A DNA stretch of 41,473 nt from Scedosporium boydii (taxonomy: Eukaryota; Ascomycota; Sordariomycetes; Microascales; Microascaceae): the NCBI GenBank assembly GCA_002221725.1, contig NJFT01000295.1, positions 1 to 41,473 of the forward strand, read 5' to 3'. The number at the start of each line of letters is the position of its first letter. The first letter of the stretch is position 1. Shown in pieces: positions 32,484 to 41,473 of the stretch. The notes beneath the pieces were generated by a model, which saw only the letters and a program-made list of their open reading frames with translations, ran no database searches and was not told where the DNA came from. The position numbers and the translations under genes were made by a program.

Positions 32484-34093
32484 ATGAGTGACCTCTTTGA
32501 CCTTGACGTTCAAAAGGCTCGGCTCTCCCGCCGTAGCCAAACCACGCATCCAGACGAGCCAACACTTCCGCCTCTCGCCACCCTCCGCGCCGCAGAATCC
32601 ACTCTTCCAGACCCGAGCTCTGAGGGTTTCTTGTCCGGTGCGTCGCAAGAAGACACTGTCAGGCATATCGTGCGAGATATCATACCCGCCCTGAACGGTC
32701 AAGGCCTTTCGCCGCACTACTACGGATTTGTGACCGGTGGGGTCTTGCCTATCGCCGAGTGGGCCGATAATGTTGTTTCTCGCATGGACCAGAACGTGCA
32801 GGTGCATCTACCGGACCAGACCATTGCGACGGCTCTCGAAGATGCGACGTTGAAGATGATCATTTCGCTCTTGAGACTTGGAGATGCAGAAGACTGGAAG
32901 GGAAGAACGTTCACGACTGGCGCGACTGCGAGTAACGTGCTGGGATTAGCGTGCGGTAGAGAAGCACTTCTCGCAAAGAAACTGGGATCAGGGGGAAGTG
33001 CCGGGGAATTGGGGCTCCTGGCTGCATGCTTAAAGGCGGGCGTGACGGAGGTGCAAGTTCTAACTAGCGGCGGGCATAGTTCCCTGAGCAAAGCCGCCAG
33101 TATAGTCGGGCTCGGAAGACGCTCGGTGAAGGAGCTGCGGACGAGTGAAGACGTGCCATGGCGACTCGATCTCGTAGCCTTGGAGCGGGAGCTGCAGAGG
33201 ACGGGCACACTGAGTATCATTTCGATAAGCGCTGGAGAAGTGAACACAGGCCGATACGGAGTGAATGGAGTTGATGAGATGAGAAGAGTCAGAGAATTGG
33301 CGAACAAGTATGGAGCCTGGATCCATGTCGATGGCGGTAGGCTTTTCTTGCATTTAGGCTGGATTTTCCAAAATACTAACAACATGATAGCTTTCGGTAT
33401 ATTTGCTCGTGCTATAGAAGCCAAGCCAGAGTATAAAGTTATCAGGGAATACGCGGAGGGTCTCGAACTTGCCGATAGTATCACGGTAGATGGACACAAG
33501 TTGCTCAATGTAGTAAGTCCGTTTAGCGCCCTGGGAAACAAACCAGCGACTAACTGGGGCATTAGCCATACGATTGTGGGATGTTCTTCACCAAATCCCC
33601 CGACGTCTTGCAATCCGCCTTCGTCAACCCTAACGCCGCCTATCTCGCGTCTGGGTCCAAAGCAAGCATCCCCTCACCGTTGAACATTGGTCTCGAAAAC
33701 TCCCGACGGTTCCGCGCCCTGCCTGCTTATGCTGTGCTTTTGAGCGAGGGTCTCTCGGGAATTTCGAGCCTCTTATCAAACATGACGGACCTTAGCCGAC
33801 GAGTCGCTGGATTCATTCAGCAATCAGAGCATTATGAACTACTGCCCGACGAACAGGCGCCCCTTGATGAGATATTCATGATTGTCCTGTTCCGAGCAAA
33901 GAATAAGGAATTGAACGATGTCCTCGTTCAAAAGATTAATGATACAAGAAAAATATACGTAAGTGAGACGAAGTGGAAGGGTGAGAAGGCGGTGCGGATC
34001 GCGGTGTCGAATTGGATGGTGAATGTGTCCAGAGACTTCGATGTGATCTCTTCGACGTTGAATGCGGTTGCAGAAGGGAATGGAGGCGATTGA
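32484..34093 (+). CDS. group II PLP-dependent amino-acid decarboxylase
   Basis: Removes the carboxyl group of an amino acid (aromatic amino acid, tyrosine or glutamate type) using pyridoxal phosphate in the cytosol. Exons 32484..33336, 33391..33512, 33566..34093; introns 54 and 53 bp, the second with a GACTAAC branch site; 500 residues. Marks: LSPHYYGFVTGGVLP (substrate/dimer region), TTGATASNVLGLACGRE, the WIHVDGAFG segment with Asp283, rebuilt by intron 1 removal, and the PLP lysine Lys321 in TVDGHKLLNVPYDCG, rebuilt by intron 2 removal. The C-terminal domain ends RIAVSNWMVNVSRDFDVI. The protein belongs to the fungal PLP decarboxylase group often annotated as tyrosine or aromatic-L-amino-acid decarboxylase; the substrate is not decided by sequence. 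It is convergent with the TPR gene. Confidence 0.95.
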
Positions 34094-34595
34094 TTTTGTG
34101 AGACAAGATTCACTGGGAAAGCTCGGTCACTCATCACCCACTGTGGCCCCGAGTTGGTCCGAATTCGAGCTACGCTTGGATGCACCGCGATACAAGGCAT
34201 ACCCATAATGCCCCAAGACCACAGCTGGGGTTGTATTTGTATTTACTAAAGCAGAGAAATCTCCCTAAGCCTCAGACCTAATAAACCCTGTTGCTGCAAA
34301 AAATAATACGATCCTCCAGCCTGAAGAGATTACTTTGTACTTTCGTCAGTGTTGTGCTAACAGCAAATCTGAAGAAAAGACGATGTGGTCGTCTTGGTGT
34401 TCGCGGTTTCTCGATTCTCCCCCTTGTCAGCTGCTGCGTGAGCTGTCCCTTCACATCTGGACATTTCCCCACCCACTCAACTTGAGAGCGTTCGAAGTTA
34501 TCTCGTGGCACCATCCGAAGCTAAACCGCGTAAATATTATTTATTTTACTATAATTTCAAGGTCTGCTCTGGACACAAGATCCCAAGTTTCATCC
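34094..34595. other. intergenic between convergent genes
   Basis: 502 bp with the 3' ends of the decarboxylase (AATAAA at 34280) and of the TPR gene. No further gene. Confidence 0.6.
34280..34285 (+). terminator. polyadenylation signal of the PLP decarboxylase
   Basis: AATAAA about 190 nt after the stop codon. Confidence 0.35.
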
Positions 34596-36242
34596 TCACA
34601 CTTTCCGGCAGAAGCAAGAGAACTTAATAGGGACGTCAGTTATTTTCTCCAGAGTTTCGATCTTAGCGCGGACCACCTCTCCTTCCTCAGTCCGACCGAG
34701 CCTCTGCAGACATTCATGGTAGCCTTTTAGGCTCCAAATATTGTCTGGGTGCTGACAGGGACGTGGAAGGGAATCATTTAGTCCCAGATCGGCCTCGTAA
34801 ACGGCCAGGGACTCTTCAACGTGTCCCTGCTCAAGCAAAAGAGCCCCGAGTGCGTGACGCGCCGGCTGCATCCATCCCCAGGGCTCATCGTAAGGGAGCT
34901 CATCGTCTAGCGCCACAGCTTTGCGCAGATGCTTGAATGCCTCATCGTAGAGTTTCTCGCGATAGGTCATCTCGCCCAGCATCATCTCGCGGGCGACCGC
35001 CAGGATGTCGGTGCATGTATTGTTGAAGAGAGTTCGGCTTTCTTGTACCCGTGAAAGCGCGGCATCAAACTCGGCCGCGCATGCCTTGGCGTCTGGGATG
35101 TTATCAAGCACACTATGAGCCACCGCCTTGGCATACCAGATCATGGCCGTCGTGACGCTGAATAAGTTCTGGTCGGCGGGCAATTCCTGAGCGATGATCT
35201 CATCCCAGCGGCCGAATCGGACCAGTACGTGCTGTTTGACCGAGATAAACGACTCCAGCCAATCTGCCATCGGTGGGGATTCGACCCTCAGAAGTTCCTG
35301 TGGCAGGGTTGCCAGCATCTCGTTGGCGGTTGTGATTGCGGTTTCGTACCGTCCCGCGAACATGGCACCGTAAATCTTGAAGTGGTAATCATGGCATCGG
35401 TACAGCGAAAAGAAATTGAGCGGTCCCCTCTTGGCGAGGAATTTGGAGTCGGCTTCGATTGCGGCTGAGTTCGAATTGATCGCAGAAGCGTAGTCGCCGG
35501 TGAGCACATCTATATGGCTGGGCATGTGGTTAAGGTGACCTGCATCTGGAACGAGGTTCCGCAGCGCATTGGCCGCTGCAAGTGCACGCTCGGGGTTCGG
35601 TGACATTTCGATGGCGTGAATATACAGGTGCAGGATGCCCGGATGGGCTATTCCCCCGTCGGAATTTATGGCCTTCTCGAGGACATCGATAATCTCCTGC
35701 GTATCGGCTCCACTCGCGGCAGTCCCCGTGTTGATATCCCAGAGCTGCCAGGGCGTACGGTTCATCATCGCCTCAGCAAAGATGGCGGCAATCTCCAGGT
35801 TGTTAGGCGATTGGACATAGGCCTTCCGCATCGCAGCAGCGAAGTCATCGACCCACTTTCCCATCTCGTCGCCAGGCGTCTCGGCCTGATACCTGTAAGG
35901 TAGCGCCTCTACCAAGAGGCGCTCGTCTTGCAGTATGCCCTCTCGAAGTTCCATCGCCTTCTGCGTCGCCTCAAATGCCTCTCGGATCGAACGCGCGGCG
36001 TCCTCGGGGTCAAACGCGGCCCAGGGTTTGTTGTAGTTACAGCCCAGCACGTTGGCGATACCCCAATAAGCCATCGCACAGCGGGGATCGGCCGCAAGTG
36101 CGAGATTGAAACACTCATGGGCCTCCTGATGATTGAAAGCATAGCAAAGTACGAGGCCACGATTGAACCACACCTGCGCCTCTGGTGAGGAGGTGGTGAT
36201 GGTGGCCTGGTAGGAGCCGAGGTTAAAGTAGGGCGAGTCCAT
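34596..36242 (-). CDS. TPR-repeat protein with conserved His motifs and CFC end
   Basis: Single exon, 548 residues, no signal peptide, so cytosolic. Helical repeats of the tetratricopeptide type cover most of the chain: N-terminal pair VWFNRGLVLCYAFNHQEA and CFNLALAADPRCAMAYWG, and C-terminal repeats including HALGALLLEQGHVEESLAVY. Two His-rich segments stand out in the middle: HPGILHLYIHAIE (200-212) and HLNHMPSHID (236-245). The chain ends in SCFCRKV. I know this arrangement from widespread bacterial and fungal proteins labelled only as TPR-domain proteins; the biochemical role is not known to me. The His and Cys clusters could bind a metal, which is inference. It converges with the PLP decarboxylase. 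Its long uninterrupted frame is unusual among intron-containing neighbours. Confidence 0.9.
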   Translation of the reverse strand: MDSPYFNLGSYQATITTSSPEAQVWFNRGLVLCYAFNHQEAHECFNLALAADPRCAMAYWGIANVLGCNYNKPWAAFDPEDAARSIREAFEATQKAMELREGILQDERLLVEALPYRYQAETPGDEMGKWVDDFAAAMRKAYVQSPNNLEIAAIFAEAMMNRTPWQLWDINTGTAASGADTQEIIDVLEKAINSDGGIAHPGILHLYIHAIEMSPNPERALAAANALRNLVPDAGHLNHMPSHIDVLTGDYASAINSNSAAIEADSKFLAKRGPLNFFSLYRCHDYHFKIYGAMFAGRYETAITTANEMLATLPQELLRVESPPMADWLESFISVKQHVLVRFGRWDEIIAQELPADQNLFSVTTAMIWYAKAVAHSVLDNIPDAKACAAEFDAALSRVQESRTLFNNTCTDILAVAREMMLGEMTYREKLYDEAFKHLRKAVALDDELPYDEPWGWMQPARHALGALLLEQGHVEESLAVYEADLGLNDSLPRPCQHPDNIWSLKGYHECLQRLGRTEEGEVVRAKIETLEKITDVPIKFSCFCRKV

Positions 36243-37383
36243 CTTATGGGGCGGTTGATTAGTTTTTTGTAGTCTGGCTATGCTTATCGAAACCGGGATT
36301 CGAGCCTGCCTCTCAATGAACGTGAGAACACTGTGAGGTCTTCAGCTGAAAGTCGCATGATTGATGCGGCATTCAAATTATTCAACTGAATCATCCACGA
36401 TGAAGGCAAGTGCGTCACGTGATAGATGCTAACATCGATCGGGGTGCTCCTTCCCTTCTTTGGTATCGTCAACCATCCTGTTTGACTCGAAGTGGGAGAT
36501 GGAGCGAATCAGAGAGCGACCCCAGATACTAACCCGATCCGCCACTGCCTTCACTCCTCATTCTGAAGTGCTAATACATTTTTGTCATTAATGATGTGGA
36601 TCGAGGAAAATAGTTGGTGGGAAGAAATAGCCAGAAGTGGCAATGAATACAGGGTGTGGCTTGGAGCTGCTGCTTTGGTCCCACCACAGAATGCCGCCGC
36701 TCGGAATCGAGAGGCAATTCTTCGAAAGTGAGTGGCCCTTCGCCTTCAGAGCATGAACGGTCTCCATGGAAGACCACATAACTAGCTTCAAGCCATGACC
36801 AGGTTACAGCAATCCATTTCAGCTCCGATATGAGTTGTGGGTTGAAGGTGATGTGCTTAAGGTAGTTGGGCTCGCCGGTAACATGTTCCACCCAAACGAC
36901 TCTCGCATCACCCACAACGACCACCTTTCCTCCCCTCCTGTTCTAGATGGTCGTAATTCAGGAGGGAAAAGAACCTATATGTAAATCAAACTGATACCAT
37001 CCTCCCCCCAACATCACCAACCCAAAGATAACGGAAACCGTTCCCACCAGAAGCTGCCCATGAACTTCCTGCTGATCAGTCCTTATTCCTATAACTTGCC
37101 TATGCTTTATATGCGCTTCTCCTTGTGTCTGCCGCCTACTCTCCATGACTGTAAAACGGGCAATGTGAACATAGCACAACGTTATTCAGCGTTCTGTCCC
37201 ATGGCCTGAGATTGGTACGAAACTGTTTGCTTGCTTGTTCTCGGCCTACCAGTCGGCTGGGTGGGCTGGCGGACTGAGATGTCTCATACTCTGCGACGAA
37301 AGAAAAAAAAAAGATCACAATCATGCAAATTCACTACCGCTAACAAACAGGGTCTCCAAGAAAACCAACTTCGTACCAGCTTC
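36243..37383. other. intergenic with one unassigned small frame
   Basis: 1.14 kb. A minus-strand frame at 36924..36571 (117 codons, MVVVGDARVVWVEHVTGEPN...) has a protein-like composition but no domain, no signal peptide and no splice partner, so I leave it uncalled. Nothing else is visible. Confidence 0.5.
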
Positions 37384-38574
37384 TCAGCCTGACAAAATGG
37401 CATCCACTTGCTCATGACGCTTCAGGGCATCGTCAAAGGTCGGGTACTGCGCCCCATCTCCTTCCGCAAACGCCTCATACAAGCCGCCGACATTCCTGGC
37501 AATCTCAGGCAGCTCCTTCTGCCAGTCGGCCCAGTCCCAATTGACCGACTCCACAGAGTTTGTTTCAAAGTCATGGACCGTTATCGCGACGGGCTCTGTG
37601 AAGGCGTTGGCTTGGATAGCAGTGCCACCCGGCGATACAAGCCGGATCTCACCTTTCTCGCCATTGATGGTCCAGACTAGGGGCTCCTCGCCGGGAAACG
37701 GTTGGCCACGGCGGAAGCGGAAGAGAAGCGTAGATCCGTCCTGGACGGTTTTGGATGGCTGGAATGTTCCAGTGGCGATAACGAGATCAGGAACGTCAGA
37801 TTTGATGGTCTCGACGATTTTCTTTGTCTCTCGATCTTGAATGGGAACATTGGGCCGCTGAAGTTGTGCGACTGATTGAAGGTTGTCCACTTCCCCGATG
37901 GCAGTCAGAACGGCGTCGAAAACTGCAAGGCGCTGTTAGCGAAGGAGAAACAAGAATGGGTGGCCGCCCGAAAACTCACCATGTGCAAATCCGATAGTAA
38001 CAACATTTCCGCCAATGCTTCGGTCAGCGAAGTACGAGATGAAAGTTGGCAGAGTGCTCCTATCGTTGGTTCCTCCAGAAGCCCTAACTTCGGAGCTGAG
38101 GACCTTGCCAATGCGTCCCTCCTCAAGCAGCTCCCGGATCTTGAGTACGACTGGCGCTACGCGTCCCTGAGTGCCAATCAATGTACGAACGCCTTTCTCG
38201 CGAGCTAAGTCGGCTAAATCCCTGGCGTGGTCCAAATCTTGCGCCAGTGGCCACTCGGAATACACGGCCTTTCCTGCCTCGATACTAGGGCGGACTAGTT
38301 GGTGGTGCTTGTCAACACGCACGCTGCAGACGACCAGGTCGACGTCCGGGTCCGCGGCTACCGACTGTGGGTCCCCGTAGGCCTTTGTCCCGGGTGGAAG
38401 GTTAAAGTCTTTGATGGCCTTTTGCGCACTCTCGATTGAGGAGTTGACCAGGGCGACAATCTCGTATTTGGCCCGTCCCCGAGGCGACAGTAGGTACGGA
38501 AGATGGGCGCCCTTGGCCCAAGATGTTGCAGCCGAATTAGATAGACCGAGGAGAGCGACGCGGATGGGAGCCAT
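37384..38574 (-). CDS. Gal80-like protein of the Gfo/Idh/MocA oxidoreductase fold
   Basis: Exons 38574..37980 and 37922..37384; intron 57 bp; 377 residues. The N-terminal Rossmann domain starts IRVALLGLSNSAATSWA, close to fungal proteins annotated as galactose/lactose regulatory protein Gal80. The C-terminal alpha/beta domain begins with GTQGRVAPVVLKIRELL and includes SGGTNDRSTLP and FAHVFDAVLTAIGEVD, restored by splicing. The catalytic EKP motif of dehydrogenases is replaced by SEWPLA (Glu107-Trp108-Pro109), so the usual active-site lysine is absent. In yeast Gal80, NAD(P) binding serves to sense rather than catalyse, so a regulatory or degenerate enzyme role is likely here. No galactose-pathway genes lie nearby. 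Confidence 0.93.
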
Positions 38575-39610
38575 GTCGGGATGTGATCAAATGATGAGGT
38601 TGGATCTCTCGTGTATTGTTGAAGCCTCAGGTCTTTGTCTCTTCATCATCAAAAATATGGAACGTTGGATGGAAGGTGACCTCAACTTATATTCCGATAT
38701 TTCGATTACAAATATTACCATATTTCCAATCCACGCGTCTGATGCAATATGGCGTCTTCCCAGTCCAATGCGGTTGTCCATACTCGCAAGCCATAAACCT
38801 GAGCTTACAAATCAGTCTCACTCTGCACAACAGCTGATAGACATTTTGGTAGGACGTAGATGGTAGATCCTTGGGAGAGAGGTTGCGTTGGCTTGAGGTA
38901 GTCGTGGCTTTGTATGGAGTTGGAAAGGCTTGGGCTGGGCGATGGGGATAAAGCACGATTGATGAGGCGATTCAGCGTATTAACTCGAGGTTGGGGTTCG
39001 GCTTCTGGAATAAGTAGCCCCAACTGCTACATTAGGCTCTTTCAACCTCGCCCGTCCTGTAGATGCTCAGGCGTTGCCGATGGCGATACCCTGGTGGATA
39101 CAGCCTCAGAACCCCGTCCTCGGATTACTCGAAGAACGCGAGTAATCGTGAACGTGTATGGTCTGCATTCCTATGGTGTATCATGACAGTGCCGCCTCTG
39201 TTGCTAGGGGTAGGGGTGTGTACACGGCTGCCTCAGGGGTTTAGTTTCCGCTTACAATGCCTTCCACGGGGGGAGGGTGGAGTCCTCTGATAATAATTTG
39301 ATCTTCCTTACTCCAACGATAAGACTCCTACTCAAGTGATAAACCTATTCACTCCAGCAGGGAGTCTAGGAATTGTTACTCAGATAGGGACAGGAAATAA
39401 CTCTAGAAATGCTAGCTCCATTCCTCTTCCACTATATTAACGGTTAATAGCTCCATCACTCCCTCTTCTTTGATCCAGTGATCAAAGACATCAGTAAACA
39501 AACTATTAAAGCATCCTTCTATCCGTCTCTCACCCCTTGTCTTTCAACATATTCTCATACTTCTATCCCTTTTCTTCTCATCTCAATCTATCACTCAATT
39601 GACCATCACG
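38575..39610. other. intergenic with a hairpin
   Basis: 1.04 kb. It contains a 9-bp perfect inverted repeat at 39123-39147. The last 200 bp are pyrimidine-rich and lead into the next gene. No gene is called. Confidence 0.6.
39123..39147. repeat. perfect 9-bp inverted repeat (hairpin)
   Basis: GATTACTCG and CGAGTAATC flank a 7-nt loop. No T-run follows, so it does not look like a bacterial-type terminator; its role is unknown. Confidence 0.7.
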
Positions 39611-40747
39611 ATGACACAGCCAGTAATGGAAGACAGCCCGCCTGCCTCTATCCTCGATCTCCTAAAAAGAAATCCTCGAGACAGGCTCTTTATCCATCCC
39701 CTGCTGTGGACCCAAGTCCACCTTCGGGTGCTTCGGTGTAGATTTCAACGTATATCCATTGGCAACGATGATAAGAATACAGCAATTCTTGGACAAGGCT
39801 GCGATACCAAGATAACCCTAAGTCGGCTCCAAAGCGACCTCCAGGATTCCAATTTTTATGTGCGCCAGAAGGCGGTGAAGGCCTTAATTGCCCAGAAAAT
39901 TCATGGGCGTTTCACCGCCTCACGGTAAGTCAAACTCAGTCTCTTCAACATCGGACGTGTTGACGATAAATGTTCCTTTCGTCGTCACGAATCTGCCTTC
40001 CGGCGCCTTTGGAATACATAATTACTGACCTGGGACATGCATTGTGTAGGAATTGGCTGAGTCTTCTTCTGGATGGAAAACCTGTCGCGTCACTGCGACT
40101 GCCTGTGTTCTATCACACGAACCTCAAAATGGGAAATGGGGAGCCTATTGTCGCCTACGTCGACGACCAGCTCATCGAATGTGATAGAAAGAACCTCCTT
40201 CAGCCACTGAGTTTTCCCAATCCTCCTCTTCGGGGAATTGCAAGGAAGAGATCGAAGGCAGTTACCCCTGACTGTCCACTACAGGATCCATACATCTTGG
40301 GGATTATGATCGCTTTTGGACAGGAGAAACTACTCGCTCGCCGTAAGGCTATCGCCCAACAACAAGGTCGTTCTCAGGGTTGTCAGGTATCACTGAAAGA
40401 TTTGGAGGTCACGGTAAGTCCCTATTTTCCCGGTTTGCCTGCGCGTCAACAGCTCCCGCTGCTCGGGTCGTTCAGCACGCTAACATGGCAATCCCATCTT
40501 AGCCACAGGTTCTGTTCACAAGCAGGGCGATACAGACAATGTGTATCTTTACCGAGCCAATATCTGCTACCACACACTCCAGATGTTTCGTTATCCGAAG
40601 CAGGCTCCATCCGTCACAACGCCGCCAATCAAGATCGAAATGATCAAGATTCCCCTTCGCCCATTTCGTACCTTGAATACCCGGCTTTGCGAATCGATTG
40701 CGCCAGGTGTCACCTTGATGATGTCGAAAGACGACAGGGCGCGCTGA
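39611..40747 (+). CDS. fungal protein of unknown function; last exon ambiguous (possible frameshift)
   Basis: Starts at ATG 39611 after a pyrimidine-rich leader. Exons 39611..39924 and 40050..40413 are joined by a 125-bp intron in frame, giving SRNWLSLLLDGKPVASLRLP across the junction. The third exon is uncertain. The first acceptor after a CTAAC-like branch site (exon from 40509) starts with VLFTS in a frame that then runs off, while the natural continuation NVYLYRANICYHTLQMFRYP lies in another frame and ends at 40747. Acceptors AAG/CAG at 40522/40525 restore the frame and give 299-300 residues. I know no named family; sections such as VAYVDDQLIECDRKN and IAFGQEKLLARRK look like a folded cytosolic protein. 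It could be intact or carry a one-base loss near 40523. Confidence 0.7.
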
Positions 40748-41473
40748 AACATTCCGCTTGCATGTGCACGAACGTCTTCATTGTCCCAGTATTAGACCCA
40801 GCCTCGAAGTGGACTTTCCATCATCGCAGCCACGCTTGGGCATCCTCCGTTAGCAGTGAGTATGATTCTACCTATGATCTCTAGTTTGTAGCATTATCTA
40901 ACGCCGAGTCCAGAGCTAGACGTCCCTGTATTCCTCGATCCCCTAGACGCCCAAGGCGGTTTTACATATCCGCGAATCATGAGTGAAAGTAAACATCTAG
41001 GAGGAGTAATCCAACCGTCAAGTAGCTAATCACGTTTATCTGGATTTCAAAATTAATGGATACGCTAGGTTTAAGCTAAGAGAAGGGAAGGAGGGAAAAG
41101 TTTTGTTCTTAGAAAGAGAGAGCAAACACACGCCATGATGCTGAGAGTTATGAATTTCGGCAGGGACAGGATTCAGTAAGATTGTTTTCATCTCCAGGGC
41201 ACACCCGAGACAATCACATTTCCCTCTGTTTACAGAGATCTTGGTTGCCTCGGGATTAGTACTGCCCTGTGTTTAACAGCTCTCGGATGTCTTCAATGAA
41301 AGGATTGAACGTGGAGGATTAGATTCAGCCAGCCTCAATGTACATTGTTTCCATCTGGTACGTCAATGTTCTTCCGCCAATCACTTCAGAAAGAGCCAGA
41401 ACTGGAGAAGAAGAAATGGTTGATTTTTGATGGACGAGAGATACCACCAAGTCTCTCCCCTCACACCCCCCCC
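40748..41473. other. 3' region, no gene seen
   Basis: 726 bp after the last gene to the window edge, ending in a run of C. An open frame continues past 40747 in a different phase to 40884 but appears to be read-through. No other features are seen. Confidence 0.6.

Noticed and set aside
32720..33613. Minus-strand frame of 297 codons over the PLP decarboxylase
   Set aside because: Antisense shadow; the plus strand has all decarboxylase motifs.
36280..36330. Minus-strand GGCTCGAATCCC resembling a tRNA B box
   Set aside because: The flanking bases do not form a T stem and no A box or acceptor stem is found at the right distance.
39970..40884. Single 304-codon plus-strand frame in the last gene region
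   Set aside because: It starts within intron 1 and reads through intron 2; only the part 40050-40413 is accepted as exon.

Overview
The window looks like nuclear DNA of a filamentous ascomycete (Pezizomycotina). The reasons are short GT-AG introns (53-146 bp, several with CTAAC-like branch points), two Zn2Cys6 transcription factors, a fungal intradiol dioxygenase-like secreted protein, small secreted proteins with signal peptides, and an NADP-mannitol dehydrogenase of the fungal type. Gene density is low: I support sixteen protein genes in 41.5 kb, separated by long non-coding stretches. Splice models were built by eye from reading-frame continuity and GT/AG sites. I found no rRNA, convincing tRNA, CRISPR or intact transposon.

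Layout. 0-0.55 kb: AT-rich and microsatellite DNA. 0.55-1.55 kb (-): secreted lectin-like protein. 1.55-3.7 kb: no convincing gene. 3.73-5.62 kb (+): GMC oxidoreductase, convergent with a secreted intradiol dioxygenase (6.13-7.80 kb, -) that has a long Pro/Ser/Gly tail. 7.8-10.9 kb: gene-poor. 10.9-16.0 kb (+): DHA1-type MFS exporter followed by a cutinase-factor-like Zn2Cys6 regulator. 17.6-18.6 kb (+): MARVEL-like membrane protein. 19.4-24.5 kb: Zn2Cys6 regulator (+), FAD monooxygenase (+) and a membrane-anchored sulfotransferase (-). 27.0-28.0 kb (+): mannitol dehydrogenase with strongly biased codons. 29.8-31.8 kb (+): two small secreted cysteine-containing proteins. 32.5-34.1 kb (+): group II PLP decarboxylase. 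34.6-36.2 kb (-): TPR protein. 37.4-38.6 kb (-): Gal80-like protein of the Gfo/Idh/MocA fold. 39.6-40.75 kb (+): fungal protein of unknown function whose last exon is ambiguous.

How the genes may work together. There is no polyketide, peptide or terpene synthase, so this is not a classical secondary-metabolite cluster. The content is that of an accessory region rich in redox and tailoring enzymes: regulator + FAD hydroxylase + sulfotransferase could form a small hydroxylation/sulfation unit; MFS exporter + regulator form a second likely unit; the GMC oxidase, intradiol dioxygenase and PLP decarboxylase fit handling of aromatic compounds. These functional links are inferences from adjacency. 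The most novel-looking item is the 99-residue protein at 29.8 kb, which carries two copies of an eight-cysteine module beginning with four consecutive cysteines.
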